A program made the translations under genes and the position numbers. The notes beneath the pieces were generated by a model, which was not told where the DNA came from, ran no database searches, and saw only the letters and a program-made list of their open reading frames with translations. Shown piece by piece: positions 38,201 to 52,565 of a stretch of DNA of 64,000 nucleotides. Every line of letters begins with the position of its first letter. The first letter of the stretch is position 1. Source of the stretch: Archilochus colubris (taxonomy: Eukaryota; Chordata; Aves; Apodiformes; Trochilidae); NCBI GenBank assembly GCA_023079485.1, contig CM041084.1:118652467-118716466 (forward strand), read 5' to 3'.

Positions 38201-38810
38201 TGTATACTCCTTTTCAGGGATATATATGATGGAACATGGCACGTGAGAATATGGCCCAGAAATATTTGAATAAAGTGGGATGAGTTTTAATTATCTGAGA
38301 GCTATAGATAGTTGCAGATTACTTTTAAAAGTCTGTTGGCACTGTCCAGTATAATAAAAATAGAAATAGATACTTAAAGACATACTAAAAGTTTTATAGT
38401 TCTGTACAATTTGTGTTTTGGTCAGGATGGTGTGGTACCTAAAAGAGAACTGTATGAGTTCTTTAGGAGTTCCTACTAAAGCATGTAGCGAAACAGTAGA
38501 GGTTGCACTTGCCTGTTAAGCTTCTCCACGTCCTTCCAGGATCTTAAATCACTACCAATTGCTTCCCTGAGATATGTTACCCAAGTTATCAATTTTATAA
38601 TTAAACTATTTTTTTAAAAATTTTGAAATCTTACATTAATAGGTGCTCTGACTTTTTGAAAGATCCTGTGGAATGCTAAGTGGCACCTAATTTCATGCAC
38701 TGGAAAGTACATTTTCAAACTGGATGACGCTTAGGGATTTACCTTGTAAAATGACATAGCTGTTATACTGAATATTTACATGAGGGAAAGGTGAAGATAT
38801 GTTTCAAATG

Positions 38811-38844
38811 TTTTTTTTTTTCATTTGTCTTTTTTTTTTTTTTT
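38811..38844. repeat. T-rich tract
   Basis: Two long T runs separated by CATTTGTC. Simple sequence. Confidence 0.8.
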
Positions 38845-40699
38845 AATTCCACATCAAAAGAAGAAAAAGCACCAAGTATTTTACTGTTGCACAGGCCATG
38901 TGTCTCACTCTTTGCTTGGTGACCCTTAACATGTGGCCCTGGAGGACAGAGGGCAGATTCTACAGTGCTGTGGGACAAAGAACCCTAACTAGAAGTGAGA
39001 TTCTGATTAGCTTTTCCCCAAAAAGTGAAAGGCTGCCTCATATGTTCAGTCAGATTTTATGTAATAGGAAATCCACAGAGGAGACAGCTACTGAAAACTG
39101 AGCATCCTAAATTCCAACACAGGTCTACTTTTAATCTGTTGTCATTCACAATAAGTCTTTGAAATACTTAACGGAATAATAGACTAATTATCAGCTGGTA
39201 GAAACTGGCAATTATAAAAAGGGAAGAATCTGGACCATGGAATTATCTCAACTAAGAAAAAATGACACTTGCAAAAACTGGGAGACAAACCCTGTGAAAT
39301 CAGAGATAATCCTCTTGCTGACTTCCACAACATAGTTTCTGTCAGGATCTTCGCATGAGGTCCAATCATTAAAAATAATTATGCATTTCATCATTCACCT
39401 AGGAATATATAGTCTTAGATTAAGCCCCTAGACAGTACAGTGAACTATTTATATGTGGTTTGTAATACAACTAATAATAGTTCATAAATATAGAAACAGA
39501 AGGTCTGCAAAAGCACTGTTTGTTGGTGGGACTCATTATAGCAACACTGAAATATTCCACTTACACTAGGTTCATGCTCAAGATCTTCCCTGTAAACTTC
39601 TGAGTACTCACAAACAAAAATCAAAAAATGATGGAAAATCAGAGTGGCAAATGATCTGCCTAAACATCACCTTGGCTGAGGTTCAGAAATGTCAGTCACC
39701 TTAAAAATTACTCTTGGCACTAGCAGAGTTTTCTCAATAATTTTCTTTCAATCAGATACCTGCAAAAGCAAAGTATAAAATTCCCTCTTACAAGACCCCT
39801 TCTGGGAGAAGTGATCTACTAAATCAAGACTTTGAGATTTCTAGTGATTGTAATACTTTGCCTCTGCAGAGATTAAGAGACAAATAAAGAAGCAATGAAA
39901 GCAAGGGATTCAGTATAAACATTTCAAAAATTCAATTAGCATTTAGAACAAAATTTACTTTAACAGATCCTTTTTCATGTATGTAAACCTGAGATCCATT
40001 CACAACAGTTATACCTGCAGTACTATTGGGAAGCTTTTTACACATCTTCCCAGTTCATTTAACTTATATATAAGCATAATACACTTATATATATTTATAT
40101 AACATAAATACATATGTAATTACATGATATGCATACTTTACTCAGGTGTGTTTTGCAGAAAAAAGCATATCACTGGCATGAAGTATAAAATTAACTGTTT
40201 CATGAACATTATTACTGAATTCCTGTGTTCTCAACAGCTGAAAACAACTGCAATAGTATTCAACTGTGTGCCTCATTTCCCCGTTTTTATTACTTGTATA
40301 TATTTCATTATTAAGAAACTCACAGGTTTAGGGGATGAAAAGATGCTTTTAGCATTAAAAAAACTCAATAATACCCTTTGCATCTTAATTAGTCTTTTAA
40401 GATCTGCCCATTTATTAAGGTCTTTGAGTCACTTTATGGAGTTTCAGCTACTGTGATTACACTGTGGAAGTCTAAATCCTATCACTTAAGGACCAAGAGA
40501 ACTTCAGGCCTTTTTAACACCATTATTTTGTGCACATGTTGGAAAATAAGGAAAAGTTATTTTGATACTTAACAGCTAGGTTCAACAAATATGGAACTTT
40601 AGGGAAGTATCTTTGATAGTCACAGCTTAGCCCCTAGATAATGTAAGCTACATTATAAAACTAAAATGTCATAATTTGGTTGGTCTCTTGCCAAATGAC

Positions 40700-40978
40700 T
40701 TTCAACAAGACAAGAGGGCATGGTCTTAAGTTGTGCCAGGGGAAGTTTAGGTTAGATATTAGAAAGAATTTCTTTACGGAGAGGGTGATCAGACATTGGA
40801 ATGGGCTGCCCAGGGAAGTGGTGGATTCTCCGTCCCTGGAGATATTTAAAAAGAGACTGGATGTGGCACTCAGTGCCATGGTCTGGTAACTGCAGCAGTA
40901 GTGGTTCAAGGGCTGGACTTGATGATCTCTGAGGTCCCTTCCAACCCAGCCAATTCTATGATTCTATGATTCTATGAT
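40700..40978 (+). mobile_element. CR1 LINE, 5'-truncated, best-preserved 3' end
   Basis: The frame 40680-40889 still translates to the C-terminal part of CR1 ORF2, with the recognisable segments [24 protein letters not shown] and [15 protein letters not shown]. The untranslated tail follows, with GATGATCTCTGAGGTCCCTT and three tandem ATTCTATG octamers (40953-40976). That octamer array in place of a poly-A tail is diagnostic of CR1. Only about 280 bp remains, as is normal for 5'-truncated insertions. The intact frame and tail make this the youngest CR1 copy in the window. It is not capable of autonomous movement, since the endonuclease and most of the reverse transcriptase are absent. Confidence 0.95.
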
Positions 40979-43970
40979 AATTTAGTACAAATAGCATTTT
41001 TGTGTCAAGGATATCCCCAGGCTTAAGATCAGCAGGGCAGCAGTCTACTTGCCAGAAACCTGACTGCAAGTTGGAAGAGATTACAGAATTTAAACAACTT
41101 TTTGGTAATTATTCTTGAAGTCTCCTTAGAAGCTTCAAAATTAACTGTGCTGCCTTTAGCATTTGGTAATATAAACTGTGCTAAGGTGGAAAAAGCAGAG
41201 GACCTGCTAATATTTTAACATCTACATCTATATAACTCAGTTTCTTCAACATTCAATCTTTTCTCAATACTGTATTCCTCATCATACCTTATCTCCTCAC
41301 ATGTGCTCACACTAGTCTGCTGACAGCTACTGAACATTTACTGTGTTTTTTAAACATATCAGTAAATTTACTCATTTACTAATCATTGCCCTTCTCTACA
41401 GGGGCAGCAAATGGAGAGCTTAAAAAAATCTACAGAATAAAGGGCAGAGAACTGTAAGCATCCCAGGAAGTAGGGAAAAGCATTGTTTTAATTTTGTGGG
41501 TACTGAATTTGCTTTGCATGTTACATAATAGGAAAATATTTGGGCCCTGGAGTTTACTGCATTAAGTACTTTTTGTGGTTATCAAAATTTTTATCCTCGC
41601 TTCAGCTTTTAGGAGTTGCCACAAAAACAGCTTCCTGCTTTGTACACTGCAGGCAGAACCATTATCAATTGGATAAATTGACATAAAATTGCTGGTCATC
41701 CAAAAGCAAGAACTATCAGGTTCTCAGAAGTCAAGGGCTATGTTTATGCCATAAGCATTACACAGAAACAATAGTCATTCAAAATATCTTAATTACTTGG
41801 CATTCTTTTGTAAGGAAAAAAAATACACTTAAATAAATTTCTTCTTTCAGCCTAATCAGCTATGGTTTAGATCCACAATCCACAGTCATGTTTTACTATT
41901 TGATTCCCTTTTTATTTAAGCAGGCATTCAGCCAGCTTTAAATATTGCCAATTAATGGGCAAATGCCCAGTTGTTGAAAGCTATTTCCTATGAAGCTTAC
42001 GGATAAAAGCGGCCTCGAAAAATTGTTCCCTCATCTTGAGAAAAATCCACACAAATCCATTAGGAGGGCAGGGATAAGGCTGTTGTTGGGAGCATCCTCC
42101 TGGCCCAAAGGCAGCACAGCCTTGGCAGAGCTTGCAACGGGCACTGTGCAGGTATGGGTGTGCTCAAAAATATAGGATAGCCACATTGCTGCTACTATGA
42201 CTGTGGAGATGATCTGTGTCTCACTTGCTCTGATGTTGGGATTTCTGACCCCTCCAAACTGCAGTCCCTCCCATAGTGGTACCTCCTTTAAGGTACTTCC
42301 CAACCCAGACCTTTCTATGATTTTCTAATAAAATCTTTTGGGTTCAAGTAATTCTCCATTTATCCTAAGAGAGAGAAGGTTTGATTGCTCATTACAAACA
42401 TTACTTGTAGACTGCCTTTTTCTTCCTCAGCTACTGATGCATGCTGCTGAATGAAGAGCCACTGGGACAGCTGCACATCTACAAGTGCTGCCAGAATCAA
42501 GCATCACACATGCAGTAAACCAGCAAATTAGGGAGTGTGTAAAAACTGAATATGGAGATCTGTCACAATGCATAATATTATAGTTAGCAGAAATAGTGCC
42601 TGCAAATATTTTCTTCTTCTTCTTTCTGATATAACAATTCAATAACAGTAACTGAAACACAGACTTTTTCTTTTCTTGTCATTGGTTCTTTTTTGCAGTG
42701 TTTTCCTACCCAATTTACATTAAAATAAACAAACTTGATTTTTACAAAAAATTGAGAGAAAAAAATCAGTTACTTTCTAAGGCTTAGAATGTCTCCTACC
42801 TCAAGCAGTAAATTAAAACTCATGTGAGGCCCTGTTTCTTTGGAAGACCCAGAGCTTTCTATCCAACTTTGCCTCTATGGAAAACAGGCACATGCATTTG
42901 GATTCAGCATCACATTTTCTTCACAAGTGAGGAAAAATCATATACATATTATTCCAGAAATACTGATAGAAGAAGCATAATATTACCTATGCACTCTCCT
43001 ATTGTTTTGGTTTTTTTTTAATTTTTAAGGGATTTTATAATATCAGTGAAGTATAGACATATTAGAAATATTAACTGATGCTTGGATCTACAATGCCATC
43101 ATTGTGTAAGGAAATGAACAATGATAAAATAAGCTACTGCTACATAATATACAATTACCCCTGAGTTTCATGAAGTTTAATAACAGCCTTATACATTTGT
43201 GTATTTCCAGCATATTACAAAACAAGTTATTCTGAAGAAAAAGGACGAGGGAGGGAATAACTTTTTGCCAGTCTTTCATTATTGTTTTTTTTGGATTTGA
43301 TATGTACGATTCCAGTGCTAAAAGACTTCTCCAAAACATCACAAATTCCATTTGCTCTTTGTAGCAACCATCTTCTGCATGTTTTGATTGCCTAAATCAC
43401 AGTTCTAAAATCTGTATCTTGCTAACATCATTCACTAGTACCATCAGCAGCTCTGTTATCACCAATTAGTCCTCAATGGAAGTCGTGCACCTCTGTTTCT
43501 TCCTCTTCATATTCCCTCACAAAAGCTGCTCTCTTCATGACCAGATCTACATCCTCTCCCTTCTCTTCTGACCTGTTCAACAGAGAGAAGCCAGCCCCAT
43601 GAGATCATGAACCCACTCATCCTACTGACTACAGCTGAGACCCACTCTCTCATCTATTCAAATTTTATCCTTTAGAAGAGCAGATGGGACCTGCTTGGCA
43701 GGATACCATGAGGGTAGAGGAGCCCAGGAATGTTGGTTGACCCTCACTGACAACCTCCCAAAGCATTGTGCTTTCCAGTGTGTAGGAATCTGAGCAGGAA
43801 GGGCAGAAGTCCAGTTTGGCTGAACAAGACACTCCCAATGGCTCTCAGACACAAAAATGAAGTACATACAGGGTGGAGGCAGGAACAGATTACTCACAAG
43901 TGATTATAGACACATGGCTTGAGTGTGGAGGGATAGAGTTAGGAAAGCAGCACCACTGATTAGCTTTGAG
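40979..43970. other. Non-coding sequence, no gene seen
   Basis: AT-rich, with no recognisable exon. The segment 41990-42330 is somewhat richer in G and C, and its right end resembles a CR1 terminus, annotated separately. Confidence 0.5.
42281..42327 (+). mobile_element. Possible CR1 3' terminus
   Basis: The sequence CCTTTAAGGTACTTCCCAAC followed by CCAGACCTTTCTATGATTTTCT resembles the CR1 end (AAGGTCCCTTCCAACCCAGA then TTCTATGATTCTATG). Too short and diverged to be certain. The 280 bp to its left might be the rest of the element, but I could not match it. Confidence 0.45.
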
Positions 43971-43979
43971 AGGTCATAA

Positions 43980-45115
43980 TTAGGAGAGGAGGTTCCAGAA
44001 GACTAGAAAAGGGCAAATGTTGCACCATCTTCAGGAAGAACAAGGAGCTTGGGGGAGAATACAGGCCAGTCAGCCTGATCTCAGTCTTCAGGAAGATTAT
44101 GGAACAAATTCTCTCAATGCCATCTCCAGGCACACAATGGACAAGGACGTAGTTGGGAACAGCCAGCACTGATTTAGCAAGGGCAGCCTGTGCTTAACTG
44201 ACCTGATTGACTTCATGATGAAATGACTGGATCTGTGGACAAAAGTCCCCAAGTCTCCCATAGTGTCCTTCCAGGCAAGTAAGTATAGGATAAAGCAGGT
44301 GGAATATTAGCTGAACTTTTTGGCTTGAAGATTTGGGATCAGCCATATGAAGGCCAGTTGGCAGCCTGTGTCATCTCTCAGGTACTTGTAACAAGGCAAA
44401 TACTGGGAGTAACTACTAACAAGCTGGGAGATGGATAGTGAGTACTATCAACAAGTCTGTAGATTGCAAAATTTGGAAGTTTGCAACCCTCCCCTCCCAA
44501 ACTTGTAGGGCAGGACTGATGCTCATCAGTGGAGACTGGATAGGGTGGAAATATGGGCCTTCAGGAACCTCATGGAGTTCAACAAAAGAACATGCCAAAT
44601 CACATTCCTGGATAGAATAGCACAATGCAACAGCATAGGCTGTAGAAAAGATTTACAGAAAAGGATGCATTTGAACATGAGCCAGCAGAAGTTAAAAAGG
44701 GAAAAGTAAATGGAGCTTTCTAACAAAATGGCAAGTAGCAGACTAGAGCAAATTCTTTTTCTCCTCTATTTGGCACTTGAAAGACTGCATCTGACATACC
44801 ATGTCTAGATTTGGACTTCACAATATAACAGAGACATTGCCATACCAGAATGAGCACAGCAGAAGGCTATGAAGAAGATCAGAGGGCACATGCAGCAGCA
44901 GAAAAGGTTGAAGGAACTGGGTGTGACCAGCCCGGAGAAGGCTAATATAAAACCATTGCTCTTCTCAGCTACCTAGTGGGAAGCTAAGGGAAAGATGAAG
45001 TCTGGTTCCTCTTGGAGATGTGCACTGATGGGATAAGAGACAACAAATATCATGTTCAACACAAGAAACTACACGCAAGGGAGAAAAAAATCACCATAAG
45101 AGAAGTGCAGCACCA
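43980..45115 (+). mobile_element. CR1 LINE ORF2 remnant, about 1.1 kb, degenerate
   Basis: The beginning translates to VPEDWKRANVAPIFR, which corresponds to the conserved block upstream of the CR1 reverse-transcriptase core, then continues out of frame through ACAGGCCAGTCAGCCTGATC and GGAAGATTATGGAACAAATT. Further right, the thumb and C-terminal parts are recognisable: a GCACAGCAGAAGGCTATGAA region, a CCAGCCCGGAGAAGGC region and a GATGGGATAAGAGACAACA region. Many frameshifts and stops are present and internal parts are missing, so it is a dead copy. The 3' tail with octamers is absent. Confidence 0.85.
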
Positions 45116-48100
45116 GTTTCCAGTATGCTAATTACAATACAGAATGAAGAAATCAACCCTATAAAATCTAAGGTTTAAACTGTTAATTTAAGTAGTAACC
45201 TATGGCTAGATGAAAGGATCAGGAAGCTGAAAAGCCCATTTAGAAAAGTCAGAATTTACTGAAACTCAGAGTATCATTGTAATATCCTTCTCCTTACTGT
45301 CACTTTGTTGTTTTGACAAATGGAACACAATTTATCAGGGATGCAAACCAGTTTGTCAATACTATTTTTTTGCCCAGCAAATTTGCTATTCTTCCTTAAC
45401 ACTGAAATTCACTGAGACCGAATGGCAACTGTTCTCAGGGGTACCTGACATTATATACATCAAAACTAGCATAGCAAGCCCTGGTCTCATCCTATAAATG
45501 GGTTCTATGTGCATGAAGATCACTGTTCCAACAAAATGTCTCTTTCTTCATAACTTAATTGCTGAACATAAATTATACAATAAAAAATATTTTTCAATAA
45601 GAACATCAAAATACAACAACTGTCTACACAAGCAGACATGTTTCTATTTAACACATCTGATGCAAGGAAGCTATTAATTTTCTAAATGCGTGGCCAAACT
45701 TCTTTGTAACACCTGACACAGCATTTTGCTAGGGTAATAAAAGAAAGCCTGACAGCTGCAATTTTCTAGAAATATGGATTAAGCCTTTCACTATGCTCTT
45801 GGGAAAGTTTTCTCTTCTATAAGCTTCCATAATTTCTTTTAAAATGGCTTGCTTCTCATCATTCAGACACAGAATGACACAGACATCCACTCCAGCTACA
45901 ACTTAGATTTTGCCATGCACGTATAAAAGCACTGATAAACAAACCTGTATTATTATATATATTATCTCTGACACTGCTTTTAAAATTATTTTGTTTAAAA
46001 CATTTCTTGTAGGGACTCCTAACGCAGAAGATCACAGGAAAAATCACTCTGGTAGCCTTGAATAACACTTAAGCAACCACAAATTATATTAAGTGAAGGT
46101 GAACACTGCAGTGAAAGTCTCTGGCTTCTCCCTCTGAGAACGAGACGCCCTGGTGCCTTGTGCTGTCTGCTGACAGGAACTAAATATATTATCTACATTC
46201 TCCATGACATTCCACTTTGAATTTAACATGCCAGTCCTGGTACAAGTGAATGGACAGCTGCCATGAGGAAAGCATTTAATGTTTGAAACAAAGATTAATA
46301 GAGGAACCACAGCTAAATATAAAACGAATATAAGAAATACATGTGGCAACTACATTTTTATTTATAATTTTGAAATACTTGTTCTAAAATTTGCCGTGGT
46401 TAAAAACTCATCAAGCTACGAGATAATAGTACCTTACTACTATTAAAATTGCATCACGTAGCCCTCTGTTCATGTACTATCCTCTGTGCACATTAGCAAC
46501 TGCAGATGTCTAAAAGTAAGTTTACTAACTTTGTTCTATTTTAAAAAGACCTAATGAGCAAGTTTAACATCTTCTTTATTTATCCTGACATTTCCTCCAC
46601 TTACCTCTCAGTCCCACTTTGTATTAGTTAAGAAGGCTACTGTGCAATTGACTAAAACCTAATAAACATATTAATTTCATAAAATATTCTTATGTTATTC
46701 TTGTGCTATATTCTGACCAGATTAAACCAAGAATGTAAAAGCATTGAACAGTGTAATTTAAATATGTGTTGAATATTTTAAAATGTCTAAGTCTGCTACA
46801 CCAAATAATCACTCTAGAAATTAAATAGCTGAAAATGATACAATTTTTTTTCACAGACTGTATAACAGTCACAATAAAATGTGTGTGCACACACAAAGGG
46901 GAAGAAACCACACACAGACATATTTTGAGCAAAAATCACTGCTTTTACAGATTACGGGAGAAAATTCTAGACCAAACCTGGGCTTTAGCAGTGCAACTCA
47001 TAACTCCCACTCCCCTCACAGGGACAGATTATACAGCATTCAAACCTAGACTTCAGATCTTTATCACTCCAAAAGCACAGGGGTCAGTCCCTGTGTGGTT
47101 TGAGTTTGCCCACTAGAATACAGTTGCTGCAAGTGTCTACACAGACAGTGTCTACACATGTTCATAGAAGTAATATTTTAAGCTTCATCATTTTCATTAC
47201 TGAAAGCGAAGTGCAGTTCAGCTTTCATGTCTGGCACCCTCTCACTTGACTTTCAAAAGGAAACACAAATTTAATATTCAGGACTGCAAGACACAGTGCT
47301 TACTGAAGCTTCTATGTATAACACAAGTTTACTACAATGAGCTGAAATTAATTAGCCTGTTATGATGAGAGGGAAAGCATTACTGTCCCATTTTGCAGAG
47401 ACAGACTAAGTGGCAGCACTGCAGCCATACAAGCAGTTTGCAGGACAGCTGTGGAGAGAATTTATAAATGCTAAGGCCAGGTCAATGTCTTAATCACAGA
47501 ACCTTTCTTGCCACATAAACATTACATCCAATCAGGACATCCTAAAGCAGAGAAATTTAATTTCTTCCTCACTGAAGTCTTAGATCTTTACAAAGTGCCA
47601 GCAGAGCAATGACAACATCTTCAGTACCAGTTTGGGCACACCAGGCAAACACAAAGATTTAGGATTACACACGTTGGATGCTACAGCCTGTTAACATAGT
47701 CCTTCAGTTTTGACAGATTCAAGGCTGTTAACCATAGCAAAGTTTTAAAACTCCTTTATGAGCATTAAACTGAGAGGCTGTGCTGAACACGCATAAGCAC
47801 TGGTTCAGAAGCCCAGCCCCTTGCACTCCCCCAGGTCAGCTTGTTTGTGATCCTAATGCTACTTGTTTAGCAGCCCTGCAAGAGCTTCTACAGCTCTGCT
47901 AACACCACTGTCACACACTTCATCACAGCCATGTTTATTTTTGTTGGCAGACCTACACAGGTCGTGTGTAACCCTTCTTAGCACTTAGTTCTCTCAAATG
48001 TTACCTCTATACCTATAAATGTCTCGCAGAAAGCAAATGTTAAAGTACAAAATACACCAGGCTTGTCAGCACCACTTGTTTCTGGCAGTTCCCTTGGAGT

Positions 48101-51100
48101 TACCAATTTAACTCTCAAGAGTTCTCAGTGGGCCACAAGACTTTTGGGCAGAATAATAACACCCTCTGAACTAATTCCTCAAAAGGATTTGGGGTTAAAG
48201 AAACTTAAGCGTGGAACATTCACCCAGAAACCCCGTAAAAAAGCAAAAATACTAAGACAAGAATTCTGTGATAGTAAATGCCATCTGTGATAAAAAGCAT
48301 GGAGAAAATTTATAACCTGTTCTAGGTGACAACAGTAACAACTACCTAAAGTCTCCCACCAATGAGTCAGTTTGACACACACTACCCACAACTGCTCAGC
48401 AAAACCAAGAAGGACATGACTTCTATTTCTAGCAGCTGTCTCTAATGCTGAATGCCTTGTGCATGCTTTTGGAAGGAATAATGTTTTCTTACTTAGCCTT
48501 AAAAACTACAGTGGCCCAAAACATCAGTGGTTGAAGAAAGATGAATGCAGAAAAAAAAAATAAATTAAAATCCCCAAAGGAGCACTGATCTTCCGACAAA
48601 AACAGCTGAGATGCACAGATTATTATTAGCACACAAGCTGAAAGTGAATGGGAAGAAAGCCAAAGGTGTACCAGAGCTTAAGGAAAGGAGTCAGGATGAC
48701 CTAAAAAGCATCAGTGTAAATCTGGCAGTAGTCTGAAGTAAGCAAATAGTCACAAAACTCATCAGAAGAAGATAGGTGTACTACTGATACCTCTCAAAGT
48801 CATTCTGGGAAAATGTTTCACATGCATTTTTAATTTTATGGCAGGTCATATAAGACTTGAAAGCTCAGAGCCACACAGAACTTTTCAGGCATGAGCTAGT
48901 ATGATCTCTGGTCATGTGCTAACTTAAACTGGGGAAGATGACTGTTCTGTAGTGATACATGTGAAATAAAGCCAAGAAGTCAAAAGGTAGAAGAGGCAGG
49001 TGAGTGGAAGAACACTTTCACTGGGACGTAAAAGGATGGATCCAGGAGGTAAAAGAAGAATGCAAATGACTCATCCTTCTTTCTTGCAAACCTCACCTCT
49101 CTTACAGTTCAGATTCATCATCCACAGCATTTTACTGCCCACTCATGTATTACACAACACAGGCCAATTTCCATTTTCCTCCTTACATTCAGATTGCTCA
49201 CCACAGCCTCCTCCTGCACAGCACACCAAACATATGGACACACCAGCCATAACATATGAACAACAGCTGTTCAACATGGTGAGAATGGACATGCTCTGTA
49301 TGGGAGGTTTCTTGAAATTGTGTTAGATACAGAAAATCTGATGGACTGAGAGGTCAGGGGAGTTAAAGGCTACAGCATGAACCTGTATTGACAAGCAGTC
49401 AATACACCTTGGCATTACTAATACAGAGAAGCCATTACTCCCCCTACAACAATGATCCCTACACAGACCGTCTAAACCTTTCATAAAGAGGAGCACTTAA
49501 CACTCTCAAAATATTAAGGTATTACATACAGGATTCCTTCTGATAACACTTCTTACTCTCTTACCACCTACATGTCAAAATATTTCATGAGGGAGGTCAA
49601 GAAAGGGATAAAATCTTCCTGTGGTGTCATAATAACCCAATTGTCATTGGATTAACTCTTCTCTCTAAGAAATCCAGGCTCAGGCAGAAAAAAAGCCATA
49701 TTGCTGATGTCCTGTATTCCATTCTTGAATATAAAGCAAATAAAATACAGAAGGAGAGGGAAACATAAGTTAAATATAGACAGCTTCTGTATCTCCTGCA
49801 CACTTTTAATTTTAATTTGTTGACCAAGTTGAACTCATGATCTTATCAACCATTCTCAGATCTACCAAACTATGCTAGCACCAGACAAGGTAAGGCTTAG
49901 TTCTTAGCAGCTCTGCTGGTTAAGGATTCACAACCAACTTGAAAAAGGAATCATGCTGGTTAATTAGGGCACTTTTTTCTTGAACAGAAGGCAACAGAGA
50001 TGGGAAAGATGAGAAATAAAGTGGAGGAGGGAAAGTAGTGTACCAGGTAAGAGCAGAAGCTCTCATCTTGAACTCAAAGCAAGTTGCTTGGAACTCAGCT
50101 ACAGTGGATAGGAATGGTAATGCAGCCTCTTTTCTCTCCCAAGCTCTAGGATTTATCCAGCCACACCGCAGGCACTGGCTCCAAGTGCAAACTGAAGCCA
50201 GGGTGGCTGAACTACCTGAGGCCTGAGGGTCTATAGATCATATAGACTACTAATTTTTAACCACAAGAATAAAGCCCTGTAGTAGAGATAATCTTCAATT
50301 GGTTCACCTCTTCAACTAAAAGAAAATATAGTCACTGGCTTACTTTTTAAGGGTACTGATTTTTTTTTTTTTATCTTTTTCATAAAACCATTAAGGGAAT
50401 CTTTTTTTTTTTTTTTTTCCAAAAATTGCATTAAGTAATTTGGCTGTCAGAAGCTGCTTTTAGAAAAGGTAGGCTTACAACTCTAACAGTTACTCTTTCA
50501 TCATATCTTTCTATAAAATAAACTTACAAGTTATTTTTTTTAAAAAAGAAAGCTTTTCTCATTTCTTTCTCTGTGCCACCTATCAGAATGTCTTTTAACT
50601 TTCCTTAGATAAAAAGGATAATATTACATATTTTTCAATAACAGCAGAGCTACTAGTTGACCTTCAAACAATATTGCATAAATCATGGAATATTTCTAAA
50701 CATTGTCTTTTCTTGGTCAGTGAGATACAAGTCCCAAGAAGAATGGAAAATACACAGCTGTGACCATGGAGTTTTGCTGGAGGTTTATGTCCACACTCTC
50801 CCCAAGCCTATGTCTGTCTAACCCTTCCAAGTCAGACCAAAAATCAGAAGTTTACAGAGTTTTTCACTTGCAAGGGGAGAAGGTTTTGGAGAAAGGGCTT
50901 TTAATAAAAAGATTAGGTGATGAAAGTGGTGGAGCAAGGCAGATGGCTGGAGAGGGTCTTTCTTACCACCTTGACTATCCTACAATCTAAATACAAAATA
51001 GAGTTTATACTCCACTTCTGCCTAATCAGAGCTGGGATTCAAACTGCTCCCCTAGGAGAGCTTGTTCCCTCTTGCTCCTCTGGAACAGGTTGCTCTCAAA

Positions 51101-52565
51101 CCTTTCCCCCTGAATACCTGCAGTCAAGTGAGTTGGACACTCGCTTGCAGGGGCAATGTCCTCAGTCACCCCCTGCTCTGACCCAAAATATCAGTCATGA
51201 CAATATCTCCCAAAGCACCTTCACCAGAGAGCAGAGCTAGGAGGGGGTGGAATCACATCTCCCCCAGGTGCAACTGATGACAGTCCTCCCAGTTTCTGGT
51301 TTTTTCCATCAAAACTATTAAATGCAATTCAGCACAAATTCACATAGTTCCAATTTCAAAGCTGTTCTTTTTAAACTGAATAAATTCAGTGGGAAAATAA
51401 ATTCACTTTATTTTTCCAAACTCTTATTCCAACATTCTGATCTTACAAAAAACCCACATATTTTTTCCCCTGAAAATCTTGCCTCGTTTATCTCTTTAGT
51501 TTATCACAGCTTTATCAGCACTTCTACTATTCACTGTAATGAGCTCCACTATTCAGCTCGTACACCAAATGTGTTGTATATTGTGTGAAAATCAAAATGT
51601 TGTCACCTCAGTTCTCAGCTGGAGAAGAGAGTCCTTTTTGGTGACAGTCTGTTCAGCTTAACTGTTCAAACAGCTCTGTCTAACAACAACAAAAAGCTTT
51701 ACTCAGATCTCACCCTAGTGCTGTACTGTCAAAACTGCACAGATTATAAAACCTCCCACTGTAAGAGTTACTGCGGGATAGTAAGTTCTGTTCTCAGTCA
51801 TTGGCACATAGTACAAAAGCTTTACACATGGTCACAGGGTGCTCTGGTCTCATGTGGAACACTTCTGAGGAACAAAAAAAAAAACAACCCACAACCCAAA
51901 CTGGAAAATCTCACACAGAAAAAGGAGATTCATAACAAGAACCTGTTGTTTTAAATAATAACAAACAGTATACTTTGCTTGCTTTGCAGCTTCATTTCCG
52001 TGGTTATTTATGCTGCTAGGAAATAGCTTCAAAAACGCTGTCTCCATACCAGAGTTTTGTGACCTAATTCTCCCTGATATAGTTTGGGGAGTTCACCTTC
52101 ATCAAAACAGTCAGAAGGATACATTTAAAAAAATTATTCATCCTGGGAGTTTAGAAATGCCTCAGGGCAAATAATAAAATATCAAAGTATTCCGGCTATC
52201 AAAATATTCAAAATATCCTGTTGCTGGGTTAGCTTTGACAGAAAGAGAAGCCCCATTCCTGTGGGGCTTATCCTTCTGTTTCAAAGCAGCAAGGAGGCAG
52301 CAGCAGAACATCTGCCTGGGCAGGGGACAACATCAGCGTCTCTGCCATCCACAGGAACCAAATCTCCAAAGTCTTTTAAGAGAATGATAGATAAACTAAA
52401 GAGTTTTCTAGGCTTCTGTCTACATTTTTTTGTAAGACCATGTGGGAGATGACTAACTGAAACATACAACTGAACAACAAAAAATAATTAGACCAATACT
52501 TACATGAGGAAAACTTTGAATAACTGGACTCCTGCAACATATAAACCAGGAAAAGTTACTAACCG
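45116..52565. other. Non-coding sequence, no gene seen
   Basis: No domain, RNA gene or repeat family recognised. It contains T runs at 50360-50372 and 50402-50418. Open frames here (for example 49000-49326 and 50917-51240) are isolated and without recognisable features. Confidence 0.55.
50360..50418. repeat. Two poly-T runs
   Basis: T13 (50360-50372) and T17 (50402-50418), 29 bp apart. Simple sequence. Confidence 0.8.

Larger units (their letters stand above)
28833..40699. other. AT-rich non-coding sequence with simple repeats, no gene seen
   Basis: Apart from the CR1 scrap near 32.2 kb, the TA-rich block at 31.04-31.18 kb and T runs (30429-30446, 38811-38844), nothing recognisable is present. 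A GA-rich plus-strand stretch (about 32500-32780) contains a donor-like AG then GTGAGC at 32573. A motif-dense block at 33.48-33.86 kb is treated under findings. Confidence 0.55.
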
